Below are positions 24,852 to 33,726 of a stretch of 64,000 nucleotides of DNA, piece by piece. Position 1 is the stretch's first letter; each line of letters begins with the position of its first letter. The position numbers were made by a program, and so were the translations under genes. The notes under the pieces are model-generated. The model was not told the DNA's origin and did no database searches. It was given only the letters and a program-made list of their open reading frames with translations. This DNA comes from CAZCCV01 sp964497515 (GTDB taxonomy: Bacteria > Armatimonadota > UBA5829 > DTLH01), in NCBI GenBank assembly GCA_964497515.1, contig CAZCCV010000006.1, positions 1 through 64,000 on the forward strand, given 5' to 3'.

Positions 24852-25841
24852 ATGGATACATCACCAGTGCAAGTTGAAACGTTTATTGTATCTGACGGAG
24901 AGGGAGAGCGCCTCGACGCATATCTGGCCAGAAGAGTGACGCAGCTCTCTCGCTCTGCAATTGCTCGACTGATAGGCGAAGGGTCCATAACAGTATCCAA
25001 CAAACCAGCTAAAGCCAATTACAAAGTCAGAATCAATGATGAGATTACAGTCGAAATACCCCCTCCGGCTCCTACAGACATCAAAGCCGAAGACATTCCA
25101 CTTGAGTTCATCTATGAGGATGCCGACATAGTCGTGGTGAACAAACCAAGAGGAATGACTACTCATCCCGCACCAGGCTCGCCCGCCGGGACACTAGTGA
25201 ACGCACTCCTAGGAAGCATCAAAAACCTCTCAGGAGTAGGTGGTGTCGAAAGACGAGGCATCGTCCACAGACTGGACAAAGACACTTCCGGACTGCTGGT
25301 AGTAGCGAAGAACGACGCCGCCCACGTTGGCCTTCAGGCTCAGATGCAACAGCGCTCTGCTCAACGAAAGTACCTCGCTCTCGTGTGGGGCGACACCAGT
25401 TTTGAGAAAGCTATCGTCGATGCACCTATCGGCCGACACCCAGGCGACCGCAAGAAGATGGCTGTAGTGACACGCGAAGGTGCATCTCGCAAGGCAGTTA
25501 CCGACATTGAAGTAGTAGAACGGCTAAATGGTTTCACACTGATTGAAGCTTCACTTCGAACGGGCAGGACGCACCAAATACGTGTTCACTGTGCTCACAT
25601 AGGACACCCAGTAGTAAACGACCCCGTTTACGGAGGAAAACGCCAAACGCCTGCCAGGTTCAGCCTTGAAGAAAAGTCAGTATTTGAGCAACTGGCTTCC
25701 GTGCTTGCCGGGCAAGCATTGCATGCGTACAAGCTTTCGTTTGTGCATCCCCGCACCGGCGAACTGTTAAATTTCGAATGCCCTCTGCCGAACGATATAT
25801 CTGCGCTTGCGGACTTGATACGCAGCGCAAATCAGCATTAG
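24852..25841 (+). CDS. rluD: 23S rRNA pseudouridine synthase RluD-type
   Basis: 329 residues. Converts uridines of 23S rRNA (positions around helix 69 for RluD) to pseudouridine. An N-terminal S4 RNA-binding domain is visible at about 16-75 (ERLDAYLARRVTQLSRSAIARLIGEGSITVSN). The catalytic domain has GIVHRLDKDTSGLLVVAKND at about 136-155 with the catalytic Asp of HRLDKDTSG, and later RTGRTHQIRVHCAHIGHPVVNDPVYGG near 240-266, both diagnostic of the RluA/RluD family. Full length for RluD. In many genomes it follows lspA; here the neighbours are a glycosyltransferase (divergent) and a GH130 gene. RluA or RluC activity is an alternative, but the S4 domain excludes RluA. No clear ribosome binding site before the ATG. 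Confidence 0.9.
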   Translation: MDTSPVQVETFIVSDGEGERLDAYLARRVTQLSRSAIARLIGEGSITVSNKPAKANYKVRINDEITVEIPPPAPTDIKAEDIPLEFIYEDADIVVVNKPRGMTTHPAPGSPAGTLVNALLGSIKNLSGVGGVERRGIVHRLDKDTSGLLVVAKNDAAHVGLQAQMQQRSAQRKYLALVWGDTSFEKAIVDAPIGRHPGDRKKMAVVTREGASRKAVTDIEVVERLNGFTLIEASLRTGRTHQIRVHCAHIGHPVVNDPVYGGKRQTPARFSLEEKSVFEQLASVLAGQALHAYKLSFVHPRTGELLNFECPLPNDISALADLIRSANQH

Positions 25842-26040
25842 TCGCTATTAACACACAATTGCGACTAATATAACACGGTGTCACACCCGAACTTGCAGTC
25901 AGACATGGGGCAAAACGCCCCGTTTTTGATCATTCTGCATTTCCCTGCAATTTTGCATAGATTATGATAGCGGAAAGCACGCATGAGTACGGAAGAATCC
26001 TAGCGAGATCAACCAGACCCTGGTTCGTGGAGGGCCGTGA

Positions 26041-27018
26041 GTGATACAACTTCAAAAAGAACTGACACGCAGCGTGCGGAAGCATTGCGGACGCGACATC
26101 ATCCATCGCTGGGAAGGGAATCCTATGATTTCTGTAGAGGACATCCCATTCCCGTGCAACTCTGTTTTCAATGCGGGAGCAGTAGTTCACGATGGCCAGT
26201 ATGTTCTGCTACTTAGAGTAGAAGATATGCGAGGTCGCTCTGTTCTTGCGCTTGCGCGCAGCACCAACGGGTTCCATTTCACCGTTGATCCCCAACCGGC
26301 AATGGAGCCTTCTGAAGAAGAACCGTTCAGAACTTACGAGCGTCGAGGAATAGAGGATCCGCGGATCACTCCTCTCGAGGGCGTATACTACATTATGTAT
26401 ACCGCCTATTCGAAGTATGGCGCTTGTCTCGCACTTGCTCGCACTGCTGATTTCAAGTCATACGAGAGATTGGGGATAATCTCTGAACCCGAAAACAAAG
26501 ACGGATGCCTGTTTCCAAGAAAGATCAATGGTAGGTATGCGCGACTCGACCGACCGCTGGCAGGCGGAATCGGCAACATCTGGATATCTTACTCCGATGA
26601 CCTCAAAATGTGGGGGGATTCCCGCGTGGTTATGACCACAATGCCGGGACGATGGGATGCAGACAGAATTGGAGCATCCGTTCCTCCTATCGAGACTCCT
26701 CAGGGCTGGCTTGAGATATATCACGGTGTTAAGAACACATCGGGTGGACCGCTCTACCGTCTTGGAGTAGTACTGCTGGACCTCGACGAGCCGTCGAAGG
26801 TAATTGGCCGCGGAGCAGTTCCTATTCTGTCTCCACGCGAGTACTACGAACGAATCGGTGACATCGGGAATGTTGTCTTCTCGTGCGGTGCAATTCAGAA
26901 CGGATTTACAGGATCGCTTAAGGTCTACTATGGAGCTGGCGACACCTGTATATGTGTAGGGACTACCACAATGGAGGAGCTTCTCTCCGCCTGTGAGCAA
27001 GACTGCGAGTGCGACTAG
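26041..27018 (+). CDS. Glycoside hydrolase family 130 beta-mannoside phosphorylase
   Basis: 325 residues, five-bladed propeller of family GH130, whose members cleave beta-mannosides (for example beta-1,4- or beta-1,2-linked mannooligosaccharides) with phosphate to give mannose 1-phosphate. The family landmarks are GNPMISVEDIPFPCNSVFNAGAVV near 26-49, RGIEDPRITPLEGVYYIMYTAYS near 101-123 with the proton-donating Asp of GIEDPR, and IWISYSDDLKMWG near 180-192. No signal peptide is seen, so it acts in the cytoplasm on imported saccharides. The start is a GTG with GGAGG 8 bases upstream. Linkage specificity cannot be read. A terminator follows. With ribokinase, ribulokinase and the secreted carbohydrate-binding-like proteins, it suggests growth on plant or microbial glycans. 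Confidence 0.87.
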   Translation: MIQLQKELTRSVRKHCGRDIIHRWEGNPMISVEDIPFPCNSVFNAGAVVHDGQYVLLLRVEDMRGRSVLALARSTNGFHFTVDPQPAMEPSEEEPFRTYERRGIEDPRITPLEGVYYIMYTAYSKYGACLALARTADFKSYERLGIISEPENKDGCLFPRKINGRYARLDRPLAGGIGNIWISYSDDLKMWGDSRVVMTTMPGRWDADRIGASVPPIETPQGWLEIYHGVKNTSGGPLYRLGVVLLDLDEPSKVIGRGAVPILSPREYYERIGDIGNVVFSCGAIQNGFTGSLKVYYGAGDTCICVGTTTMEELLSACEQDCECD

Positions 27019-27049
27019 TCTAGCTCAAAACATACTAAACGCTCGCCCA

Positions 27050-27092
27050 GCCCTCCGGATGTCATACGATGTCTGGAGGGCAAAGTCTTTCT
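27050..27092 (+). terminator. Terminator of the GH130 gene
   Basis: GCCCTCCGGA (27050-27059) pairs with TCTGGAGGGC (27072-27081), 10 pairs with one G-T, around a 12-base loop, followed by AAAGTCTTTCT. It begins 32 bases after the GH130 stop. Confidence 0.6.
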
Positions 27093-27159
27093 AAGCACCT
27101 TGCGATTAAAAACGCCTCCAGCTTGCAGGTTTCAACGCGACTCAGCACAAACCCTTCAT

Positions 27160-28551
27160 TTACTGCATTTTTAGAATGCAGTGGGCAGAGCGATCGATAG
27201 GATACCATCTGGATTTAGTTTTGACGGCAATCAGAACCGGCTGTTGTTTCCATTTGTCGGCAGGACAGGAAAGCTCAATGTCTTTCAATCCGTATGCCAC
27301 TTTCCAACCAGCGGGAGCCGGCTTGCCTGAGTTCAGCACAACCACAGTGGTAGCAACATCCTCATCGAGTGGTCGAACCTTCAGTTCGTATGTCGCGGCA
27401 GTGCTAATCGCACCCCTGATAGTAATTCTGAAGTACAACCTGTTGTCGTCTCTGGCTGCGTATACATTCACAAGATCAGCACCAGGCTGAGAATGAGCAG
27501 GTAAGCCATCGTTAACCGGATCGCGGATTATAGGGTCAATCCCCTTCCAATCCTGGACTTTGCCATCTACCTTCATATTCGATGACACTGCGATCCTGCT
27601 CTCCGTGTTTTTCAGTGCAAAGAGCTCGTTTTCTCTTACAAACGATCTGAGAAACCGCTTCGATTGCGATTTATACTCCTCTACGGCCTCACGCTTTGCA
27701 GTTATGGCAGATCCGCCAAGTGTGTACTGATACCAGGAAATGTCCATACTGGCGAGCGCTGCGGGTGGGGCAAGCCTTAGGGAATCGTGGAGCCCTTGCG
27801 GCACCGGCCAGTCTCCACGATGAACCAGATACATTCCGATTTCTTTCTTGCCAAGCCAGCCGAGATCGTACAATGCCTCAGTCACAAACGCGCTCGTAGC
27901 CCAATGGTCAGGATGCTGATCGTTTGGATGCGGGTAGTAGATATTGGTGGGCTCAATGCTCATCAGAACTGACTTTACGTCGCGCAGAACTTGCCGCCCT
28001 GTATGAGGAGCCTTCTTCGTGTAGGAATTGCGATAAGGAGAAAAGTAGTCACGAGTGAACGGAGACTTGTATGGCAGCGTCCAGTTGTTCGACCACATTG
28101 GCTCAAGTCCTCTATCTGGGTAGCCAAGAGTAATCACGTGTGCATTCTGAATCCCCAGCTTCTTTAGAGCATTTCGGGTTTCATTCTGCCTGCGATAGCC
28201 CAAATTGACGTAGAAGCTGGGTTTGGCAGAAAAACCGCGCCCCTCGGCAACTGCTACAGAGCGTGCTCCATCGCCATTGGTCATCAGGACAATCCAGACT
28301 TCTGCACCGCGTGAAGCCGCCTGATGGAGGATTCCGCCTGCGCCCAGAGTCTCATCGTCGCAATGCGGTGCAAAAACGACGATTCTGTCACCAGAACCGG
28401 GAGTTCCCCAGAGGGCAAACAGCGCTTTTAGTTCCCTTAAGTTGCCTTGGTGAAGCTGAAAGGCTGTCAGGAGCAATGGAACTAAGACAATGATCGACCA
28501 CAACACGATCAAGAATATGAGTCTGCGTCTAGTAACCTTTGGTCGTTTCAA
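27160..28551 (-). CDS. Membrane-anchored PIG-L/LmbE-type deacetylase with C-terminal CBM-like domain
   Basis: 463 residues. An N-terminal membrane segment (RRLIFLIVLWSIIVLVPLLL, about 9-29) anchors the protein with its bulk outside the cytoplasm. The PIG-L fold follows: FAPHCDDETLGAGGIL at about 54-69 gives the PHxDDE zinc motif, and YYPHPNDQHPDHWATSAFV near 199-217 supplies the HPNDxHxDH second motif. The family removes acetyl groups from N-acetylglucosamine-type substrates. The last 140 residues (MKVDGKVQDWKGIDPI...VYAARDDNRLYFRI) resemble a CBM9/DOMON sandwich, similar to the C-terminus of the protein at 8846-11875. The start is a TTG (28551) without a good ribosome binding site, and no ATG occurs before the membrane segment, so the true start is uncertain. 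Confidence 0.78.
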   Translation of the reverse strand: MKRPKVTRRRLIFLIVLWSIIVLVPLLLTAFQLHQGNLRELKALFALWGTPGSGDRIVVFAPHCDDETLGAGGILHQAASRGAEVWIVLMTNGDGARSVAVAEGRGFSAKPSFYVNLGYRRQNETRNALKKLGIQNAHVITLGYPDRGLEPMWSNNWTLPYKSPFTRDYFSPYRNSYTKKAPHTGRQVLRDVKSVLMSIEPTNIYYPHPNDQHPDHWATSAFVTEALYDLGWLGKKEIGMYLVHRGDWPVPQGLHDSLRLAPPAALASMDISWYQYTLGGSAITAKREAVEEYKSQSKRFLRSFVRENELFALKNTESRIAVSSNMKVDGKVQDWKGIDPIIRDPVNDGLPAHSQPGADLVNVYAARDDNRLYFRITIRGAISTAATYELKVRPLDEDVATTVVVLNSGKPAPAGWKVAYGLKDIELSCPADKWKQQPVLIAVKTKSRWYPIDRSAHCILKMQ

Positions 28552-28687
28552 AACGAACGGCAGCCCACCCAGGCCAAACTCCTCTCGCTGGATTGCTCAT
28601 CACTGTCCGAGTATGCGACACAAACAAACAGTAAACTCGACAGTATTCGCCTTGCAGTCGAAGTAATTTTCAGGAATGATAGTCCGA

Positions 28688-29212
28688 CTAGTATTTAATC
28701 AACGCTTCGGTGAGGTAGCCTGTCAACTGGCTCCGTCCATCCAAACCAGCGAGTTCGATCAGAAACACCAGACCAGTAACTGTGCCACCCAGGTTCTCAA
28801 CAAGCTGCAGCGATGCGGCAGCCGTACCGCCCGTTGCCAGAAGGTCATCTACTATCACTACCCGCTGTCCTGGCACAATCGCATCCTTGTGCATCTCGAC
28901 CACACTTGTACCGTATTCGAGAGAATACTCTGCCTTTATCTTCTCTGCTGGTAGTTTGCCCTGCTTGCGCACAGGAACAAAACTGACGCCCAATTCTAAA
29001 GCAATCGGCGCACCGAGAATGAAGCCACGCGCCTCCACACCGACCACAACATCCGCACCAAGGGATTTGACTATCTCGGCCATTGCGCTAATCACTTCGC
29101 GAAACGCTGCAGGATCCTTAAGAACAGGAGTGATATCCCGAAAGAGAATCCCTTCGGATGGAAAATCTGGAATGTTGCGGATCAGTTTCTTCAGCGAGTC
29201 CTCTTTGATCAT
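28688..29212 (-). CDS. apt: Adenine phosphoribosyltransferase
   Basis: Salvages adenine with PRPP to AMP in the cytoplasm. The 174-residue protein begins LIRNIPDFPSEGILFRDITPVL (about 10-31), the Apt signature, and has VVGVEARGFILGAPIA near 56-71 and the PRPP-binding VVIVDDLLATGGTAAAS at about 118-134. Full length. It follows mtnP by 60 bases in the same direction; MTA phosphorylase releases adenine that Apt recycles, so the pair form one salvage step sequence. Confidence 0.93.
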   Translation of the reverse strand: MIKEDSLKKLIRNIPDFPSEGILFRDITPVLKDPAAFREVISAMAEIVKSLGADVVVGVEARGFILGAPIALELGVSFVPVRKQGKLPAEKIKAEYSLEYGTSVVEMHKDAIVPGQRVVIVDDLLATGGTAAASLQLVENLGGTVTGLVFLIELAGLDGRSQLTGYLTEALIKY

Positions 29213-29272
29213 TGCTGAACACCTCTGCAGACAGTGTAAATCGAAACAGTCTAAGTGTAAAGTAAACGTGAG

Positions 29273-30073
29273 CTACAACCTGGCATAGCGTAGTGATGAT
29301 GCACACTTACAGTCTCTCACTGGAGAGACTCGTTTGATCATGTCCACTATTACGCTTCTAACCCGATGATTGTTCTCACTGAATACGCGCATAACTTCGT
29401 CCGCGTTGACAGGTTCTGTGCCTTCCATCCCCACCAAGCCGGCATCGTAGTCGGTGATAAGCGCTATGTTCACGTAACACATCTCCTGCTCCACTACCAA
29501 TATGACCTCAGGATACTGTGTCATACTCACAACATCCCAACCCATGCCCGTGAACCACTTACTCTCTGCCTTCGAAGAGAATCTGGGTCCCTGTATTGTG
29601 ACGTTGGTACCAGTCTCGTGTACAGGTATCTGGTGCTCTCTGATAACCTCTATTGCTATCTCTCGGAGTACTGGACAGTAGGGATCGGCAGATGACACGT
29701 GAACAGCTACCGGGCCATCGTAGAAAGTGTCTTCACGGCCGCAAGTGCGGTCGACAAACTGGTCTACAACTACAAAATCGCCGGGTTCTATGTGTGGCTG
29801 GAGACTTCCGACGGCGCTCGGAGCAATGATTCGCCCGACACCAAGAGACTTCATAGCCCAAATGTTCGCTTTGTAAGGCACTTTGTGAGGTGGCAACTGA
29901 TGATCTCTGCCGTGTCTAGGCAAAAACGCTACCTTGCGACCACCTACAGTGCCAACAGTCAGCTTGTCGCTCGGAGCCCCAAAGGGAGTCTCCACCTTGA
30001 GATCCGTTGCGTCCTCAAGTAGCGAATAGAATCCGGATCCTCCGAAGACACCGATTTCGGCGACTTGATTCAT
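29273..30073 (-). CDS. mtnP: S-methyl-5'-thioadenosine phosphorylase
   Basis: 266 residues. Cleaves methylthioadenosine, a by-product of polyamine and other SAM-using reactions, with phosphate to adenine and methylthioribose 1-phosphate. The start EIGVFGGSGFYSLLEDA has the GGSGFY phosphate loop (about 9-14), PFGAPSDKLTVG and FLPRHGRDHQLPPHKVPYKANIWAMKSLG near 47-75 are the MTAP core, and QGPRFSSKAESKWF plus ALITDYDAGLVG give the purine and ribose contacts. TDYDA rather than N at the purine position favours 6-aminopurines (MTA) over hypoxanthine. I use the ATG at 30073, with AAGGA 9 bases upstream, instead of the open frame to 30115. It sits between rnc and apt on the same strand. Confidence 0.9.
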   Translation of the reverse strand: MNQVAEIGVFGGSGFYSLLEDATDLKVETPFGAPSDKLTVGTVGGRKVAFLPRHGRDHQLPPHKVPYKANIWAMKSLGVGRIIAPSAVGSLQPHIEPGDFVVVDQFVDRTCGREDTFYDGPVAVHVSSADPYCPVLREIAIEVIREHQIPVHETGTNVTIQGPRFSSKAESKWFTGMGWDVVSMTQYPEVILVVEQEMCYVNIALITDYDAGLVGMEGTEPVNADEVMRVFSENNHRVRSVIVDMIKRVSPVRDCKCASSLRYARL

Positions 30074-30133
30074 TGGTCTAAGTCCTTCCTGGCCGTAACC
30101 ATTGCACCGCTGCACTGTCGTTAAGCCTGATTT

Positions 30134-30850
30134 CTATCTATGGTGATTCTCGAACTCATCTCTGTGCTTTTCCAGGGCTTCAAACGCAGCAGCTTGCTCT
30201 GCTTGCTTCTTGCTCTTGCCCGACCCCGAACCGAGAACATTGCCATAAAGCCGTGCTTCAACCACAAAAGTCTTGTCGTGATCGGCTCCCTCTTCACCGA
30301 CGACCACATAAGATGGAGCTTTTTTGTATTTGCCCTGAGTGAGTTCTTGAAGCAGTGATTTGTAGTCTCGGATGTGCTCCTGTCGCTCGATATCGTCCAG
30401 AATAGACGACAAAGCGTGCAAACAGAATTTGCGTGCGGCCTCTATTCCCTGATCCAAATAGACTACCGCGACTATCGCTTCAAAACAGTCTGCCAGAATA
30501 GAGAGCCTGGTTCTACCGCCTGAAGCCTCCTCGCCGGCACTCATCAGCACCATATCGTGCAGTCCCAGTTGTCTGGCGGATTCAGCAAGAATCGGTTCAC
30601 TGACTGCAACGGCTTTTGCCTTCGCCAGTTCACCTTCTGCCCGGTCGCTATAGATCGTATACAGGTGCTCGCACATAATCAGTCCGAGCACGGCGTCGCC
30701 AAGAAATTCCAAGCGCTCATTACTGGTTGTATGGGATGCTTCGCCTAGATACGACCTGTGCGTGAGCGCCTGTTCGAGCAGGTTCAGATCTTTGATATCT
30801 ACGTGCAGCCTCCGGGCCCAGCCCCGAAGCAGTCTTTTGTCAAGAACCAT
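30134..30850 (-). CDS. rnc: Ribonuclease III
   Basis: Double-strand RNA endonuclease that processes rRNA precursors and some mRNAs. The 238-residue protein carries the RNase III signature NERLEFLGDAVLGL at about 44-57 with the metal-binding Glu and Asp, the second acidic site ADCFEAIVAVVYLD near 121-134, and a C-terminal double-stranded RNA-binding domain (DYKSLLQELTQG, then GSGKSKKQAEQAAAFEAL). Full length. In many bacteria rnc lies near acpP, fab genes and smc, which is the case here: it is the next-but-one gene after fabF and the region also holds rpmF and the DUF177 gene. Confidence 0.95.
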   Translation of the reverse strand: MVLDKRLLRGWARRLHVDIKDLNLLEQALTHRSYLGEASHTTSNERLEFLGDAVLGLIMCEHLYTIYSDRAEGELAKAKAVAVSEPILAESARQLGLHDMVLMSAGEEASGGRTRLSILADCFEAIVAVVYLDQGIEAARKFCLHALSSILDDIERQEHIRDYKSLLQELTQGKYKKAPSYVVVGEEGADHDKTFVVEARLYGNVLGSGSGKSKKQAEQAAAFEALEKHRDEFENHHR

Positions 30851-30915
30851 GCGGATGAGTCGAGAGAGAGGAGAGAGCAGACCTTACGCTCAACACTCTC
30901 CACTCTCACCCCTCC

Positions 30916-32109
30916 TTATTCGAGTTTTGTTGCAGCCTCCAGAATCCGGTCGAGTCCAGACTCGATTGCCTGCATGCTCGTAGCATAGGACAGTCGAATG
31001 TTGTTCGGCGCACCGAATCCAGTCCCTGGTACCACAGCAACCATCGCTTCTTCAAGCAGATACTCGGCCAGTTGGTCTGCATTGGAAATTGTCTTTCCGT
31101 TCCATTCTCGTCCGAAAAGACCACTTACATTTGGAAATACATAAAACGTGCCGCCGGGAACTTCGCAAGTAATCCCAGATATGGCATTGCATTTTGCCGT
31201 TATGACTTTTCTGCGCTTGTCGAACTCAGTCAGCATCTCATTTACAGCATCCTGCGAACCTGAGAGAGCCTCCACAGCACCCTTTTGGGCAAATGAGACC
31301 GGGTTCGATGTGCTGTGATCCTGGATGCGCGTCATAGCACTCACAATCTCTTGTGCTGCAGCGGCATAACCAATCCTCCACCCGGTCATCGAGTAGCTCT
31401 TCGAAAGCCCATTAACGGTGATTGTGAGATTTTTGATCTTATCGCCCAGCGCCGCAATCGACACGTGCTCGCGGCCATCGTAGATGATCTTCTCGTAGAT
31501 TTCGTCGGAAATAACGTAGAACCCGTGCTTCACTGCAAGGTCAGCTATTGCCTGAAGATCCTCTCGCTGATAGACCCCACCAGTCGGATTGCAGGGACTG
31601 TTAATAATCAGCAGTTTCGTACGTAGAGTGATGGCCTTAGCAATATCTTCGGATCTTGCCACAAACCCAGTAGACTCATCTGCATCAACGTATACAGGCT
31701 CTCCGCCAGCCAGCTTCACAATCTCTGGATAGCTGACCCAATACGGCGCAGGAATTATGACTTCGTCCCCCGGATTAACCAGAGCAAGAACCGCGTTATA
31801 GATCGAGTGTTTGGCACCGTTTGAGACTATAATCTGCGACTTCTGATACTCAAGCAAGTTGTTCTGCGCAAGCTTAGCCACAATCGCGGCCTTGAGGTCG
31901 TCTGTGCCAGATGACGGTGTGTATTTTGTAAAACCGCCCTCTATTGCCCCAATAGCTGCTGCTTTGATATTCTCGGGAGTGTCGAAGTCCGGTTCGCCAG
32001 CCCCAAAGGATATAATGTCCACACCCTGAGCTTTAAGAGCCTTCGCACGGGCCGTAATCGCCAGCGTAGGTGAAGGGCATACAATTCTTGCGCGTTCAGA
32101 TATTGCCAT
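30916..32109 (-). CDS. Class I pyridoxal-phosphate aminotransferase (aspartate aminotransferase-like)
   Basis: 397 residues. A fold type I aminotransferase of the AspB subgroup: SFGAGEPDFDTPENIKAAA near 34-52 is the substrate-loop start, NSPCNPTGGVYQREDL near 166-181 carries the Asn that contacts PLP, and NGLSKSYSMTGWRIGYAA near 229-246 holds the Schiff-base Lys. The Arg of IRLSYATS near the end binds the substrate carboxylate. It most likely transfers the amino group of aspartate to 2-oxoglutarate, though prephenate or other substrates are accepted by relatives. The ATG at 32109 is preferred to the TTG just before it. It lies between fabF and rnc and is probably co-transcribed with the fatty acid genes. 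Confidence 0.88.
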   Translation of the reverse strand: MAISERARIVCPSPTLAITARAKALKAQGVDIISFGAGEPDFDTPENIKAAAIGAIEGGFTKYTPSSGTDDLKAAIVAKLAQNNLLEYQKSQIIVSNGAKHSIYNAVLALVNPGDEVIIPAPYWVSYPEIVKLAGGEPVYVDADESTGFVARSEDIAKAITLRTKLLIINSPCNPTGGVYQREDLQAIADLAVKHGFYVISDEIYEKIIYDGREHVSIAALGDKIKNLTITVNGLSKSYSMTGWRIGYAAAAQEIVSAMTRIQDHSTSNPVSFAQKGAVEALSGSQDAVNEMLTEFDKRRKVITAKCNAISGITCEVPGGTFYVFPNVSGLFGREWNGKTISNADQLAEYLLEEAMVAVVPGTGFGAPNNIRLSYATSMQAIESGLDRILEAATKLE

Positions 32110-32163
32110 CAAGCCAGTCTTAAACGAAAAACAACCGAATCATCAGTCCGATGTGCTTTCCGG

Positions 32164-33402
32164 CTAAACTCTCCTCATTACAATAGATGCGTTGTGACCA
32201 CCAAAGCCGAAAGAGTTGGAAATCGCAACGTTCAAATCGGCTTCTCTGGCAGTATTTGGCACGTAGTCGAGATCGCAATCCGGATCCGGCACTTCGTAGT
32301 TGATGGTCGGCGGAATCACGCCCTCTTGCAGTGCTCTAACACAGGCTATGGCCTCTACCGCGCCCGCTGCACCAAGAAGGTGACCCGTCATAGATTTCGT
32401 TGAACTCACTGGCACCTTGTACGCATAATCACCAAAAGTGGTTTTTATGGCCATAGTCTCAAACTTGTCGTTAAGCAGAGTTGAAGTGCCGTGAGCGTTT
32501 ATGTAGCTAACATCCTCAGGATTGATGCGTGCGCTGTCGAGGGCTGTCTTCATACATCTGGCAGCACCTTCGCCGTCGGGAGCGGGAGCAGTGATGTGAT
32601 ATGCATCTCCACTCATACCATAGCCAATGATCTCTGCGTAGATCTTCGCCCCACGAGCTTTTGCCATCTCGTATTCTTCCAGCACCAAGATTCCAGCGCC
32701 TTCGCCAATGATGAAGCCATCGCGTTCTTTGTCGAACGGTCTACTGGCGTGCTCCGGATCGTCATTTCTGGTGGAAAATGCCTTTGCACTGCAGAACCCA
32801 GCGTGCGAGAGTGGGAAGATAGCCGCTTCAGCGCCACCGGTTATCATTGCATCTGCAGCACCGCGACGGATAATTTCGTACGCATCACCAATTGCGTTAG
32901 TACCGGTTGAGCAGGCGGTAACTACAGTTGTATTCGGCCCCTTCGCGCCAAACATAATGGATATCTGTCCGCTGCCCATATTTGCGATGAGCATAGGAAC
33001 AAAGAACGGGCTGACTCGGTTGGGTCCCTTTTCGAGCAGAATCTTGTGCTGAGTCTCCCAAGTCTGAACCCCACCTATCCCGGAGCCAACTAACACACCG
33101 ACCTTAGTAGCGTTTTCTGGGGTGATCTCAAGCCCGCTGTCTGCCATAGCCATTGTGGCCGCCACAGCGGCATACTGCACGAAGAGGTCCATCCGGCGCG
33201 TCTCTTTTGGATCAATGTAATTGGATACATCGAAATCCTTGAGCTCAGCCGCAATCTTCGACGCGTGATTTGTGGTGTCGAATCTGGTAATTAAACCAAC
33301 ACCACCTTTACCCGCAACAAGCGACGTCCAAGTCTGCTCTACACTGTTGCCGACAGGCGTCAAAGCGCCCATGCCGGTTATGACTACTCTTCGTTCTTGC
33401 AT
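32164..33402 (-). CDS. fabF: 3-oxoacyl-ACP synthase II
   Basis: Elongating condensing enzyme of type II fatty acid synthesis, 412 residues. The nucleophile Cys lies in VVTACSTGTNAIGDAYEI near 160-177, the two His in NAHGTSTLLNDKFE near 303 and in SMTGHLLGAAGAVEAI near 338, and the Lys in STKSMTG, giving the Cys-His-His triad of KAS II. The N-terminus RRVVITGMGALTPVGNSVEQTW is typical. GAGG is 5 bases before the ATG. It follows acpP by 72 bases, the usual acpP-fabF order. Confidence 0.95.
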   Translation of the reverse strand: MQERRVVITGMGALTPVGNSVEQTWTSLVAGKGGVGLITRFDTTNHASKIAAELKDFDVSNYIDPKETRRMDLFVQYAAVAATMAMADSGLEITPENATKVGVLVGSGIGGVQTWETQHKILLEKGPNRVSPFFVPMLIANMGSGQISIMFGAKGPNTTVVTACSTGTNAIGDAYEIIRRGAADAMITGGAEAAIFPLSHAGFCSAKAFSTRNDDPEHASRPFDKERDGFIIGEGAGILVLEEYEMAKARGAKIYAEIIGYGMSGDAYHITAPAPDGEGAARCMKTALDSARINPEDVSYINAHGTSTLLNDKFETMAIKTTFGDYAYKVPVSSTKSMTGHLLGAAGAVEAIACVRALQEGVIPPTINYEVPDPDCDLDYVPNTAREADLNVAISNSFGFGGHNASIVMRRV

Positions 33403-33474
33403 GGATACCTCAGCAAATTTAAAAAACAGGGACAGGGAACAATCGACTGCTCCCTGTAACCCTATTGATCACAA

Positions 33475-33714
33475 CTATGTCCCAAGAGTCTGGTCGACAT
33501 AGTCGATAGCTTCCTTGACGGTGGTTATCTTCTCAGCATCTTCGTCTTTGATCTCGACGTCGAATTCTTCCTCAAGTCCCATAACGAGCTCAACAACGTC
33601 AAGCGAATCAGCGCCAAGGTCGTCTACGAACGACGCATTCTCCGTAATCTCTTCTTCACTGCGTCCTAGTTGCTTTACTATTACCTTCTTTACTCTTTCA
33701 TAAGTGGTTGACAC
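33475..33714 (-). CDS. acpP: Acyl carrier protein
   Basis: The 79-residue acidic carrier on which fatty acids are built. The phosphopantetheine attachment Ser is in DDLGADSLDVVELVMGLEEE near 32-51 (DSLD). Length and acidic composition are standard. The start codon is GTG, with a perfect AAGGAGGT 6 bases upstream; that ribosome binding site overlaps the end of fabG, whose stop lies 12 bases before the GTG. A strong ribosome binding site is expected because ACP is one of the most abundant proteins. Confidence 0.96.
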   Translation of the reverse strand: MSTTYERVKKVIVKQLGRSEEEITENASFVDDLGADSLDVVELVMGLEEEFDVEIKDEDAEKITTVKEAIDYVDQTLGT

Positions 33715-33726
33715 GTTTGCACCTCC

